Source of the DNA: Paenibacillus segetis
Lineage (GTDB): Bacteria; Bacillota; Bacilli; Paenibacillales; Paenibacillaceae
Direction of reading: 5' to 3'
DNA: 64,000 bases
NCBI RefSeq assembly: GCF_014639155.1
Contig: NZ_BMFT01000006.1
Location: forward strand, 62,001-126,000
The position numbers and the translations under genes were made by a program. Every line of letters begins with the position of its first letter. Position 1 is the first letter of the stretch. Below are positions 8,356 to 17,067 of this stretch, piece by piece. Under the pieces are notes generated by a model. The model was not told where the DNA came from. It saw nothing but the letters and a program-made list of their open reading frames with translations, and ran no database searches.

Positions 8356-9866
8356 AGATTAAATGGTTCGATCGATTGAAGGGGCTCGTGTTTCCACGTT
8401 CGCTTCGCTTTCAATTGCTCTCTCGCTCCTTGTTCATCTTGGCAGCACTGCTCATTCTCATTGGATCGTTTCAATACGTTCTGATGAAAGACTTCCTATA
8501 TCGCAATCAATCGGATACATTGATTTCGCAAATGAGAAGCATACCGAAGAACCTGTTTGGGATTAATCCCCCTTCCCTAGATCGAAGAGGTGAAGGAGTT
8601 CCAAGCTCCGATATATTGACCCCTGATAATAGAGGGTATAATAGAAGCCCTGTCTTTTTCTTTCCCGGCACCTCGATGGCCTATATAAGTGAAGATGGAA
8701 GCTTTACGGACTTAACAGATGAATATGGGATTCCGTCCCCCCGTCTTTCCGACAAAGATTATGCTGAGGTTACTAAGAAGCCAAGCAAAGAGAACCAAGG
8801 CGTATACCACGTAGTTCAAGACGTCGATGGAAATGAACAACTCGTCGTGAGTACAGCTGTTGGCGGACCCGATAACCACAACGGGATCATTCAAATGGGT
8901 ACGCTCACCGCCCCACTACGCGAAGTGGCTCTGCGACAACTCATGACTTTCGGATCCCTTTCACTTCTCGCACTCGCAGGAGGTTTGATGCTATACCTAC
9001 CGATTTTGCGCCGAACTTTGAACCCACTTGACCAGATGATTAGCACGGTTGAGGATACCAATGCTGGCAACTTGAATAACAGGTTTCCCGACACGCTAGG
9101 GCAATCCGAAATCGATCGGTTAGCGAAATCATTTAATGGGATGCTTGAACGACTAGAGGAGTCCTTTGAAGCTGAACGGGAAGCAAAGGAGCAGATGAGA
9201 CGATTCATCGCCGACGCTTCGCATGAACTACGTACCCCTCTTACATCGATTCACGGATTTGTGGAGGTACTTTTACGTGGTGCCGTTGATAGACCGGAGC
9301 AATTGAATGCCGCATTGAACAGCATGCATGGGGAATCCAAACGCATGAAGAAGCTTGTAGAGGATCTGCTGATGCTGGCCAAATTAGATCGTGCTCCGGA
9401 GCTTCAGGTAACCGAGACTAACTTAAATGAACTTATCGCAGAAATGGAACCAAGTCTGCAAATCCTCGCAGGAGACCGAACATTCATACTGAAAATAGAC
9501 TCTTGCAGGCCGGGTATGTACGATTCTGATAAAATTAAACAGGTCATTCTGAATCTATTCCATAATGCAGTCCAGCACACGGATCCTAAGGATGGAATGA
9601 TTACTCTTACCTTGTCTGGTTACAAGGACCGGGTCAAATTAACGATTAAAGATAACGGGCCGGGGATCCCTAAGGAGCATCTACCGCATGTCTTTGAACG
9701 ATTCTATCGCAGTGATTCATCCCGTACACGCAAGCAAGGTGGTGCTGGTTTAGGTCTCGCCATATCCCATTCCATTATCGAAGCCCATGGAGGCAGCATT
9801 AGCGTCTACAGTGAACCTGGTGATGGTGCTCTGTTTCAAGTCGTCCTTCCAACTATACTGACCTAA
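8352..9866 (+). CDS. HAMP-domain sensor histidine kinase
   Basis: This 504-residue kinase has helix 1 at about residues 19-45, an extracytoplasmic sensor of about 150 residues, helix 2 at about 197-216, then HAMP. The HisKA domain has His291 in DASHELRTPLTS. The HATPase domain has the boxes NLFHNAVQHT, DNGPGIP and GGAGLGLAIS. It would sense an envelope signal and phosphorylate the regulator encoded just upstream. All catalytic motifs are intact. The signal is unknown. Confidence 0.95.
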   Translation: MKIKWFDRLKGLVFPRSLRFQLLSRSLFILAALLILIGSFQYVLMKDFLYRNQSDTLISQMRSIPKNLFGINPPSLDRRGEGVPSSDILTPDNRGYNRSPVFFFPGTSMAYISEDGSFTDLTDEYGIPSPRLSDKDYAEVTKKPSKENQGVYHVVQDVDGNEQLVVSTAVGGPDNHNGIIQMGTLTAPLREVALRQLMTFGSLSLLALAGGLMLYLPILRRTLNPLDQMISTVEDTNAGNLNNRFPDTLGQSEIDRLAKSFNGMLERLEESFEAEREAKEQMRRFIADASHELRTPLTSIHGFVEVLLRGAVDRPEQLNAALNSMHGESKRMKKLVEDLLMLAKLDRAPELQVTETNLNELIAEMEPSLQILAGDRTFILKIDSCRPGMYDSDKIKQVILNLFHNAVQHTDPKDGMITLTLSGYKDRVKLTIKDNGPGIPKEHLPHVFERFYRSDSSRTRKQGGAGLGLAISHSIIEAHGGSISVYSEPGDGALFQVVLPTILT

Positions 9867-9870
9867 CATC

Positions 9871-9923
9871 AAAAAAGGCCGTGGGGCCGCACATTGCATG
9901 TGCTTGCTCCACGACCTTTTTCT
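9871..9923. terminator. Bidirectional terminator between kinase and hflX
   Basis: AAAAAGG-C-CGTGG pairs with CCACG-A-CCTTTTT around a loop that itself contains GCACATTGCATGTGC. It serves convergent genes. Confidence 0.85.
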
Positions 9924-9939
9924 ACGTGTATTTATTCAA

Positions 9940-11211
9940 CTATTCTGTTGCTTCAACAACATACTGCTTATATTTCCCGTAATCACTCAATCTGCACTCC
10001 ATGCTTATTTTCGTTCCTGCTTCTTCATATTCTGTCGACAGGATATGTGCACTCTCATTTAAATAAGACACAACAGCCCCTTGATCATAAGGAATTAACA
10101 TATCACAACGGATATAATCTTTGAAGATTCGTTCTCTAATCGCCTCCACTAATTCAGGAATTCCGATTCGTGGTTTGGCGGCAAGGTATATCTTATCTCC
10201 CTCAACTTGAGGAATATGTCTGTCCGTGAGATCAGATTTATTATAGGCATAGAGAGTCGGAATGTCTGTAATTCCAATTTCCTTTAGGGTTTGAATGGTA
10301 ATATCGATCAGACGATCGTACTCTGGATTGCTATAATCCACCACATGAATGAGCAAATCCGCCTCAGCCACTTCTTCAAGTGTTGAACGAAATGCTTTGA
10401 TCAAATGATGCGGTAGCTTACTGACAAAACCAACGGTATCCGTGAGTAGAAAAGACTTATTGTCTGGCTGTGGAATGTTACGTACTGATGTTTCCAGCGT
10501 TGCGAACAACATGTCTTTCTCAAGGACTAGCTTCTCAGGAGCTGTGCTGAACTGCTCCATCAACGCATTCATAATCGTCGACTTCCCTGCGTTTGTATAA
10601 CCTACGAGTGAAACAACGGGCACATCATTTTTTTTACGTTGTTTACGTTGTGTTTGTCGATGGGATACAAGTACCTCCAACTCTTTGCTCATAACCGTGA
10701 TCTTCTCTTCAATCCGGCGCCGATCCAGCTCAAGCCGTGTCTCACCAGCACCACGGTTCTTGGTTCCAACTCCCCCGCTCTGCCGACCTAACGACTCACG
10801 AAGCCCGATCAAGCGAGGTAGCATGTATTTAAGCTGTGCAATCTCGACCTGCAATTGAGCTTCTCTCGTCTTCGCTCTTCTTGCAAATATATCGAGGATC
10901 AAAATCGTCCGGTCGATTACCTTGCACTGCAAATCAGCTTCAAGATTACGAATTTGCGAAGGGGACAACTCGTCATTGAAAATCACAAGATTACCCTCTT
11001 GCCCTTCCAGCAATGCTAATACCTCACCACTTTTTCCGGTACCGATGTAATGAGATTTATTTACGCGAGGCAAATTTTGTGTCATCGTTCCTACGACCTC
11101 AATATCACAGGCCTCAGCCAAATTCGCCAGCTCTTCCATCGAATATTCGAAGTCTTCCTGGTGATTCAGATTAACTCCAACTAATATCGCTTTTTGTTCT
11201 AATTGTTCCAT
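9940..11211 (-). CDS. hflX: Ribosome-associated GTPase HflX
   Basis: This is a 423-residue GTPase. The N-terminal HflX domain contains SHYIGTGKSGEV and the Gly-rich loop GRQSGGVGTKNRGAGE, and is followed by a helical linker. The G domain has G1 GYTNAGKST (about 204-212), G3 DTVGF and G4 NKSD. HflX splits stalled 70S ribosomes under stress, and some homologues protect against ribosome-targeting antibiotics. ATG 11211 is chosen over the longer frame because AGGAGG lies 10 bp upstream. The leader carries an intrinsic terminator, suggesting attenuation control. Confidence 0.95.
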   Translation of the reverse strand: MEQLEQKAILVGVNLNHQEDFEYSMEELANLAEACDIEVVGTMTQNLPRVNKSHYIGTGKSGEVLALLEGQEGNLVIFNDELSPSQIRNLEADLQCKVIDRTILILDIFARRAKTREAQLQVEIAQLKYMLPRLIGLRESLGRQSGGVGTKNRGAGETRLELDRRRIEEKITVMSKELEVLVSHRQTQRKQRKKNDVPVVSLVGYTNAGKSTIMNALMEQFSTAPEKLVLEKDMLFATLETSVRNIPQPDNKSFLLTDTVGFVSKLPHHLIKAFRSTLEEVAEADLLIHVVDYSNPEYDRLIDITIQTLKEIGITDIPTLYAYNKSDLTDRHIPQVEGDKIYLAAKPRIGIPELVEAIRERIFKDYIRCDMLIPYDQGAVVSYLNESAHILSTEYEEAGTKISMECRLSDYGKYKQYVVEATE

Positions 11212-11229
11212 AAACTGCATTCCTCCTAG

Positions 11230-11264
11230 AGAAAAAAATAAAAACACAGGCAGCAGGCCTGTGT
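11230..11264 (-). terminator. Leader terminator (putative attenuator) upstream of hflX
   Basis: On the minus strand a perfect 8-bp stem, ACACAGGC with GCCTGTGT, is followed by TTTTTATTTTTTT. It ends about 20 nt before the hflX start. No minus-strand gene lies upstream for it to terminate, because the next gene is divergent. It therefore most likely acts inside the hflX leader. Confidence 0.7.
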
Positions 11265-11460
11265 AGAATGCAAACGGGATAACAACAAAATGGCGGACCT
11301 ACGGCGTAATAAACGCTTACCGTAAGCGACGTCAACAAGTCGGTATATTCTATTCTAAAGTTCCCCTTATCATAGCAGACCAATCCCGTTCACCCTGCAC
11401 AGGAGCAGAGCCTTTGAGCACTATTCAATTAGCCGCGCAAAGTGGAAAAACGGAATTTAA

Positions 11461-11488
11461 TGTATAACACGGGGAACCCTCCGTTCAA
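11461..11488 (-). promoter_or_regulatory. Possible hflX promoter with long leader
   Basis: TTGAAC and TATACA are 16 bp apart on the minus strand. This predicts a leader of about 240 nt containing the CGCTTA-CGG-TAAGCG hairpin and the leader terminator. Confidence 0.45.
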
Positions 11489-11670
11489 GTAAATTTGAAA
11501 CCAGTTTAACATATTTTATATCTATTCACAATGTACCGGGTAACTGAGAGTGGATTACACTTTAATATTTTACCGAAACATATCAGACTCTATACCGTAA
11601 AATAGAATAACAAACGACGAAGACTGTAGTTATGCAATCAATCATCGACATAAGTTATAAAGGAGGAAAA

Positions 11671-12096
11671 ATGATGTCAGGTTTCCCTTCACCTGGTGGT
11701 GGCGGTTTTGAATTCATGAGCACGTTATTCCCGATCTTTTTCATTATCGTACTTGGCTTGATTATCTTTAGCATCATCCGAAGCGGTGCACGATACGTCA
11801 GCAATGCCAGTTCACCACGAAAATCGATATATGCGACCATTATCTCCAAACGAATGGACGTTCAGAACCATGCCCATACCCATGCAGGCGACAACATGCA
11901 TACCACGCACTCTTCGCGCACTTACTACTACATCACGCTGCAGTTTGACAATGGAGAACGTAAAGAGTACTTAGATGTCAAAAATATTTACGGACTAGTT
12001 GCCGAAGGCGATATAGGATATGCGGCAACACAGGGTGATTGGATTGTTGCATTTGAACGTGATATGCAAGTCAGCCCCGGGGGTAGTCGATTTTAA
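11671..12096 (+). CDS. DUF2500 membrane protein
   Basis: This is a 141-residue protein. A glycine-rich start is followed by one membrane helix (about residues 17-38), a His-rich segment (HAHTHAGDNMHTTHS, about 67-81) and a small C-terminal beta domain with YYYITLQFDNGERKEY. This layout matches the DUF2500 (YhhM-like) family, whose function is unknown. The His-rich stretch may bind a metal, which is inference only. AAAGGAGG precedes ATG 11671. It ends 3 bp from the convergent SDR stop. Confidence 0.82.
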   Translation: MMSGFPSPGGGGFEFMSTLFPIFFIIVLGLIIFSIIRSGARYVSNASSPRKSIYATIISKRMDVQNHAHTHAGDNMHTTHSSRTYYYITLQFDNGERKEYLDVKNIYGLVAEGDIGYAATQGDWIVAFERDMQVSPGGSRF

Positions 12097-12098
12097 TC

Positions 12099-12992
12099 TT
12101 AGTTAATGCTTAATCCCTGCTTCTTGGCATAGTTTCCCCAATGCGGCCTGCGACCATCAATATCGCTAAAGCCGTATTGGTCGGACAGCCCCCAACTCGT
12201 CAGCACTTGCCCTGTTTTCGCAAATACATTGGGGTCAGCAGCTAATGCAGCAATGCCTTGCCCGACAAAATATGGTGTTTCTGATTCAATATAATGTGGT
12301 TCCTGTTGTACAGCATCTCGCCAATTGTGTTCCTCCACGCCGAAATGCTCAAGCATCTGCTCTGACCTCAGAAAACCCGGTGTTACGGCAAGAGCTGTAA
12401 CATGATGTGGACGCAATTCCTCCGCCATAGCTGCAGCAAGATGAATAGGAGAAATTTTAGCCAAGCTATAATATAAATTACCCCGATAGTTGTAGGTCTC
12501 TCCGTCGGTTATTTCAATGATCAGTCCTTGTTTTCGTTCGACCATCATAGGGGCACCATAATAACTCGTAATTAAATGTGTCTTAACGGCACGTTCCTGC
12601 ATAAGTAATGCATCTTGTAAGGGTTGTTCCCAAAATGGTGTATTCCAATGGGTTAGAGATTCCCCGCCCCAAATATCGTTAACCAGGATATCGAGTACAC
12701 CCTCTTGCTCTTCGTTCACCCTATCAAAGAGAGCTTTAACTTCTTTCTCAACCGTATGGTCTGTACGAACCGGGATACCCACTCCGCCATGTGCAGTTAC
12801 CATTTCTGCTGTCTCTTCAATCGTCTCCGGGCGATCCAAATCAGAACGATGTCCACGTACGCTTCGTCCAGTACAATATACTGTTGCACCTGCAGCCCCC
12901 AGCATGACTGCAATCCCCCGCCCCGCTCCTCGCGTGGAGCCCGCTACTACAGCAATTTTACCTTGTAAAGGTTTCTTGTTCGTATTATTCAT
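12099..12992 (-). CDS. Short-chain dehydrogenase/reductase (SDR)
   Basis: This is a 297-residue oxidoreductase with a Rossmann fold. The cofactor loop is VAGSTRGAGRGIA at about residue 13, followed by the Arg-rich CTGRSVRGHRS that favours NADP(H). The catalytic Tyr and Lys are in YSLAK. The start at 12992 has GGGAGG upstream, and the longer reading frame to 13091 would overlap the divergent regulator. The substrate is unknown. It is divergent from a WYL regulator with a 137-bp spacer, and the two are commonly regulator and target. Confidence 0.88.
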   Translation of the reverse strand: MNNTNKKPLQGKIAVVAGSTRGAGRGIAVMLGAAGATVYCTGRSVRGHRSDLDRPETIEETAEMVTAHGGVGIPVRTDHTVEKEVKALFDRVNEEQEGVLDILVNDIWGGESLTHWNTPFWEQPLQDALLMQERAVKTHLITSYYGAPMMVERKQGLIIEITDGETYNYRGNLYYSLAKISPIHLAAAMAEELRPHHVTALAVTPGFLRSEQMLEHFGVEEHNWRDAVQQEPHYIESETPYFVGQGIAALAADPNVFAKTGQVLTSWGLSDQYGFSDIDGRRPHWGNYAKKQGLSIN

Positions 12993-13055
12993 AACTTTAC
13001 CTCCCAATGATTTAATCCCTAAAATTTCATCAATACAACTGTAGTTTAGCAAACC

Positions 13056-13079
13056 ATATATGACATCTTCTGTCGTATA
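13056..13079. promoter_or_regulatory. Imperfect inverted repeat in SDR/WYL divergent spacer
   Basis: The half-sites TGACA and TGTCG, flanked by ATA and TATAT, form an imperfect palindrome between the two divergent starts. It is a candidate operator of the WYL regulator. Confidence 0.3.
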
Positions 13080-13129
13080 TGTATGATACAATGAGCTTAA
13101 ATTGGACTTGGGGGAAGGAGATTATTCAT

Positions 13130-14086
13130 TTGCGAGCTGATCGATTGCTAACCATATTACTACTACTACAAAATGGTGGTAAAATGACCTCCCGTAGTCT
13201 AGCAGAGCAATTGGAAGTATCGAATCGAACCATCATTCGTGACATGGAAGCTCTGTGCGCTGCAGGACTACCTATATATGCCGAACGTGGCGCAAATGGT
13301 GGATGGGTCTTGGATGAGAAATATCGAACCAATTTGACGGGTATGACTCCAGAAGAGATTGTATCTCTGCTCATCTCCAGCCATGATAGTCTGTTAAGGG
13401 ATTTGGGCATCAAGCGACATTTTGACGCTGCCTACCAGAAGTTGTTGACCTCCTCGCCTGTAACAATCCAGCAGGACGCCGAAATCATTAGACAACGGAT
13501 TCATGTTGACGGCTTGAGTTGGCATCCGTCAGATGAATCCTTCCCTTATTTATCTGTGATACAGGAGGCTGTTTGGAGTGATCGGCAACTATTCATTCGT
13601 TATCAAAAAGAACATGAACAGGTTGAGCGAGTAGTGCATCCACTCGGCCTTGTTGCTAAACGCAAAGTATGGTATCTAGTTGCGGATACAAATCAAGAAT
13701 TGCGAACTTATCGGATCTCACGACTATTGGATGCCCAGTTACTCATGGATACTTTTCAAAGACCCGCGAGCTTCAACTTAGCACAGTATTGGGAACAGTC
13801 TACTGAACAATTCAAAGCAAGGCTTCCGCGTTATCCAGCGTTAGTTAGATTAACCGAGCAGCAGTTATCTAGGATCCAAAGGGATAGATATGTCAAGATT
13901 CTTCATTTCGAGTTCGAGGAAGACGGATGGAGAAAGGCTCAAGTGGAATTCCACACGCTGGAATCGGCATGTCAATTGGTTCTAAGCTGCGGTCAGGAGA
14001 TGGTGGTGTTAGAGCCGTCAGAACTTCGTGACAAAGTAATTTTGGAAGCCAAAGCTATCTGTGCGATCTATCAAAGTAATCTGTAA
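13130..14086 (+). CDS. WYL-domain (YafY-type) transcriptional regulator
   Basis: This is a 318-residue protein with an N-terminal winged helix (residues 1-60, LEVSNRTIIRDMEAL) and then a WYL domain (about 130-220) with HPLGLVAKRKVWYLVA, followed by a WCX-type C-terminus. The start chosen is TTG 13130, reading (M)RADRLLTILLLL, the usual beginning of this family, with AAGGAG 9 bp before it. The ATG at 13079 would place the start in the divergent promoter. WYL regulators sense small molecules or nucleic acids and often control a neighbouring oxidoreductase, here the SDR. Confidence 0.88.
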   Translation: MRADRLLTILLLLQNGGKMTSRSLAEQLEVSNRTIIRDMEALCAAGLPIYAERGANGGWVLDEKYRTNLTGMTPEEIVSLLISSHDSLLRDLGIKRHFDAAYQKLLTSSPVTIQQDAEIIRQRIHVDGLSWHPSDESFPYLSVIQEAVWSDRQLFIRYQKEHEQVERVVHPLGLVAKRKVWYLVADTNQELRTYRISRLLDAQLLMDTFQRPASFNLAQYWEQSTEQFKARLPRYPALVRLTEQQLSRIQRDRYVKILHFEFEEDGWRKAQVEFHTLESACQLVLSCGQEMVVLEPSELRDKVILEAKAICAIYQSNL

Positions 14087-14124
14087 ATTGAACGGTTCGT
14101 TCGATGGCCAATATTCTAAAACAT

Positions 14125-14160
14125 AAAAAAGGCAACGGCTGATTAGCCATTGCCTTTCTT
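14125..14160. terminator. Bidirectional terminator
   Basis: AAAGGCAA-C-GGCT pairs with AGCC-A-TTGCCTTT between the convergent WYL and VTT genes, with A and T runs on both sides. Confidence 0.85.
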
Positions 14161-14161
14161 G

Positions 14162-14815
14162 TTATATTTGTTCTGTAAATGCTTGTGCTTGCTGCTGTTG
14201 TTCAAGCAATGTGTCTTTTCGCGTCGATGTATAGTAGGCTTGTAGCTTTCTGTTCAACCATAAGGAAAAAGCAATAAATCCTACAACTCCAAGGAGCTTT
14301 AATGGCTGGGAAGCAAAATCTGAAATATGAGTTCCAATATAGGATACACAGAACACCATGATCCCTTTACCCAGAGCTACCGCGATTATAAAGGAACGAA
14401 TGGACATACGGGATAGCCCCGCTGCCATGTTAATCACTACGAATGGACCAACTGGTAACATGCTCAATAAGAATACAAAACTAAATCCATTCCGACGAGC
14501 CCATACCATGGCTCGCTGCACCTTAGGTTTTCTCTCCCACCGTTGTAAAAAAGCAGACGAAGCTACTTTACGTATGATTAAGAATGTTACAAGACAACCT
14601 GCTACTAATCCAATCCATGAATATAAAAATCCCATCCACATACCATAAATGGCTGCATTCGCACCAACAATCAAAATTGTGGGCAATGGGGGAATAAAAG
14701 ATTTCATAAACGTAAGGAAGATCCCGGGAAGAGGCCCCAAGGACCGGTATTTATCCAGCAAAAGTTCTAGGTTTGGCTCGGTAAAATAATCCATTAAATC
14801 CACGATACCTTCCAT
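14162..14815 (-). CDS. TVP38/TMEM64 (VTT) family membrane protein
   Basis: This is a 217-residue protein with five to six helices. The SNARE-associated/VTT core shows FIPPLPTILIVGANAA early and LPVGPFVVINMAAGLSRM later, the family's reentrant signature. Members of the wider DedA/VTT superfamily move lipids across membranes. The specific role here is unknown. A GGGTGA ribosome site precedes ATG 14815, and an internal ATG 21 bp downstream is possible. The tail is Gln-rich. Confidence 0.85.
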   Translation of the reverse strand: MEGIVDLMDYFTEPNLELLLDKYRSLGPLPGIFLTFMKSFIPPLPTILIVGANAAIYGMWMGFLYSWIGLVAGCLVTFLIIRKVASSAFLQRWERKPKVQRAMVWARRNGFSFVFLLSMLPVGPFVVINMAAGLSRMSIRSFIIAVALGKGIMVFCVSYIGTHISDFASQPLKLLGVVGFIAFSLWLNRKLQAYYTSTRKDTLLEQQQQAQAFTEQI

Positions 14816-14924
14816 TCATTCACCCGCTTTTTGTTAATAGTCATAATCAATTATATCCTTGAATCGCATCTCAAATCACTACAATATATTATCCATATAT
14901 ACGAGTTCAACAACCTCTTAAGGA

Positions 14925-14971
14925 GAAAAAAAGGTCGTCATGGCGATCCATTATAGGATACCACAACGACC
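14925..14971 (-). terminator. Terminator after the GH13 gene
   Basis: On the minus strand GGTCGT and ACGACC close a long imperfect stem that also pairs ATCC with GGAT. Seven T residues follow. Confidence 0.8.
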
Positions 14972-14989
14972 AGGTGTAGACTAAATCTT

Positions 14990-16750
14990 TTATATGTCCG
15001 TATGAATAATCAAAAATTGCTTCGGTTGCAGTGTAAAGCTTAAGCCGTCCGAGTCAAGTTGTAGTGGTTCATGGGTCCAAGCATTCGTAATGTTCTTACC
15101 TACAGCTTGCACTGGTAGAATAATTTTCTTGTCTTCTGCCCCGTTATTCAGCGCAACGATGACTTTCTCATTCTCATAAGTTCTACTAAAGACGAGGTGA
15201 TTTGAATCATTGTCGGCCTCCACAATGGAATACTGTGCATTCCCAGTAAGCGGTCCCAGTGTCTTTCTAAGCTGGATCAGGCGTTGAACAAAAGCTAATA
15301 AATCAGTGTCCTGTTGATCCTTCTCCCACACCATGCATTTACGATAGTAGGCAAAGTCATCCCCATCTCCCGTTAAGCCAATCTCATCTCCGTAGAAAAC
15401 ACAAGGCGATCCCGGATAGGTCATCAGAAGTAAGAAAGTTAACTTTAGCTTTTCCGTATCTTCTCCGCACAATGTCAAAATTCTAGCAGTATCATGACTA
15501 CCGAGTAAATTAAACATCACTTCGTTTACATTTTCGGGATACAGATGGAGATGCTTCACGATTTGATCCCCATACTCACGTGCCCCTATTTTATTCTTAG
15601 CGATAAAGTCATTCGTAGCTTCCGTGAACGGATAGTTCATAACAGAGTCCATTTGATCACCTTGCAGCCAAGGCATCGCATCATTCCATATTTCAGCTAT
15701 GATATAAGTTTGATCATTAACCGATCTTACAGTCTTCCGGAACTCCCGCCAAAATTCATGGTCAATTTCATTACCAACATCCATACGCCAGCCGTCGATA
15801 TTAAATTGTTCAATCCAATATTTTGCTACACCAAGCAAATATTGTTTCACTTCAGGGTTGCTCGTATTTAATTTGGGCATTTCCGGAACAAAAGCGAACG
15901 TTTCGTAGGAGGGAAGTTCGCCCTCCTCTACTGCATGCTCATAGATATGGAACCAATCTGCATATGGGGATTTAGCTCCATTTTTCAGTACGTTCTGAAA
16001 CGGCTCGAATTGATACCCAGCATGATTAAATACCCCATCCAGCATGACACGGATCCCGCGCTCGTGACAGACATCAACTAATTTCTTGAAGGTCTGTTTA
16101 TCTCCAAACTGCGGATCGATCTCCATGTAGTCTGTCGTATCGTATTTGTGATTGGTCGGAGATTCAAAGATAGGATTTAAATAAATACCATTTATCCCTA
16201 GCTCTACGAGATAATCAATATGCTGGATGATCCCTTCCAGATCGCCTCCGAAAAAGCTATGTGGCTTAGGTCCATCCCCCCAAGCGTCGGTAACATTACT
16301 TTTACTCTCAGGATTACCATTAGCGAAGCGTTCCGGAAAGATTTGATACCATACCGTGTCTTTAACCCACGCCGGTGCATCAAATACATCGATGGCATTC
16401 AGATAAGGGAACCGGAAGAAACGGTTCTCTTTCTCATCTAATGTGAATCCTTTCTCACCGTATACGAGGCACTCCGTTCCGTCAGATACTTCAAATACAT
16501 AGACAAACCGTTTATTCTCAGGTCTCATAGCGATGAACCAATAATCAAACAGCTCGTCAGAACCTGAAATCTCCATCGGTATTTTATCCGACAACATCGC
16601 ATCCTCTGCCCAGCGATAAGGATCTCCATAAATCAATTTTACACTCTCAAGGTCACCTTTCTTACTACGGAGCCGAATATGCAGGGTATCTGCATCGTAG
16701 GCATAAGCATAATTGTTCTTGGGACGATGGTATAAGGCTTCTCTGATCAT
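14990..16750 (-). CDS. GH13 cyclomaltodextrinase/neopullulanase-type alpha-glycosidase
   Basis: This 586-residue enzyme has an N-terminal CBM34-like domain (1-120), the (beta/alpha)8 barrel (about 130-500) and a C-terminal beta domain. The catalytic triad is intact: Asp324 in GWRMDVGNE, Glu353 in IAEIW and Asp420 in LLGSHDT. It matches the 580-590 residue GH13_20 group that splits cyclodextrins, maltodextrins and pullulan. There is no signal peptide, so it acts on imported dextrins in the cytoplasm. AGGAGG precedes the start. The leader contains a separate intrinsic terminator. It stands alone, without a maltose transporter beside it. Confidence 0.94.
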   Translation of the reverse strand: MIREALYHRPKNNYAYAYDADTLHIRLRSKKGDLESVKLIYGDPYRWAEDAMLSDKIPMEISGSDELFDYWFIAMRPENKRFVYVFEVSDGTECLVYGEKGFTLDEKENRFFRFPYLNAIDVFDAPAWVKDTVWYQIFPERFANGNPESKSNVTDAWGDGPKPHSFFGGDLEGIIQHIDYLVELGINGIYLNPIFESPTNHKYDTTDYMEIDPQFGDKQTFKKLVDVCHERGIRVMLDGVFNHAGYQFEPFQNVLKNGAKSPYADWFHIYEHAVEEGELPSYETFAFVPEMPKLNTSNPEVKQYLLGVAKYWIEQFNIDGWRMDVGNEIDHEFWREFRKTVRSVNDQTYIIAEIWNDAMPWLQGDQMDSVMNYPFTEATNDFIAKNKIGAREYGDQIVKHLHLYPENVNEVMFNLLGSHDTARILTLCGEDTEKLKLTFLLLMTYPGSPCVFYGDEIGLTGDGDDFAYYRKCMVWEKDQQDTDLLAFVQRLIQLRKTLGPLTGNAQYSIVEADNDSNHLVFSRTYENEKVIVALNNGAEDKKIILPVQAVGKNITNAWTHEPLQLDSDGLSFTLQPKQFLIIHTDI

Positions 16751-16783
16751 AATTCATTTCCTCCTGTCTAATTTGAATAAATC

Positions 16784-16826
16784 AAAAAAGAGCACACCCC
16801 CCGGAGATTGACGTGGGGTTGTGCTC
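16784..16826 (-). terminator. Leader terminator (putative attenuator) upstream of the GH13 gene
   Basis: On the minus strand GAGCACA-A-CCCC pairs with GGGG-TGTGCTC and is followed by TTTTTTGATTT, 34 nt before the GH13 start codon. The next gene upstream is divergent, so there is no transcript from elsewhere to end here. Confidence 0.65.
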
Positions 16827-16894
16827 TTCATCCATAAACGGTGGATAAAAAAGACATGCATTGCCCTTAAGTTTAGAAAAAGTTGTACACCTAT

Positions 16895-16923
16895 AGAATA
16901 AAATCAATTGATGATTGTGTCAA
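16895..16923 (-). promoter_or_regulatory. Promoter of the GH13 gene
   Basis: A perfect TTGACA is separated by 17 bp from TATTCT on the minus strand. This predicts a leader of about 138 nt that includes the terminator at 16784-16826. Confidence 0.6.
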
Positions 16924-17003
16924 TATTTTCCTACATTTCGGCTCGCTGTGTATAGACATGGTCGGCTGAAAATAAAGTGACCTTAAGAAGTAGGCATATT
17001 CAT

Positions 17004-17029
17004 TTTTCAGATAACCATGATAGGGGTAA
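17004..17029 (+). promoter_or_regulatory. SigB-like promoter of the DJ-1/PfpI gene
   Basis: TTTTCA and GGGTAA are 14 bp apart, close to the SigB consensus (GTTT.. then GGGWAW at 12-15 bp). It lies 38 bp upstream of the start codon. A general-stress role would agree with the family (B. subtilis YfkM is a SigB-controlled homologue). Confidence 0.4.
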
Positions 17030-17067
17030 TGTACCTGTAACTTGTAATATGAAAGGTGAGTGACATT

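Noticed and set aside
11171..11383. 70-codon frame upstream of hflX on the minus strand
   Set aside because: It runs through the leader hairpins and into hflX in another frame, with no ribosome site. I cannot support it as a leader peptide.
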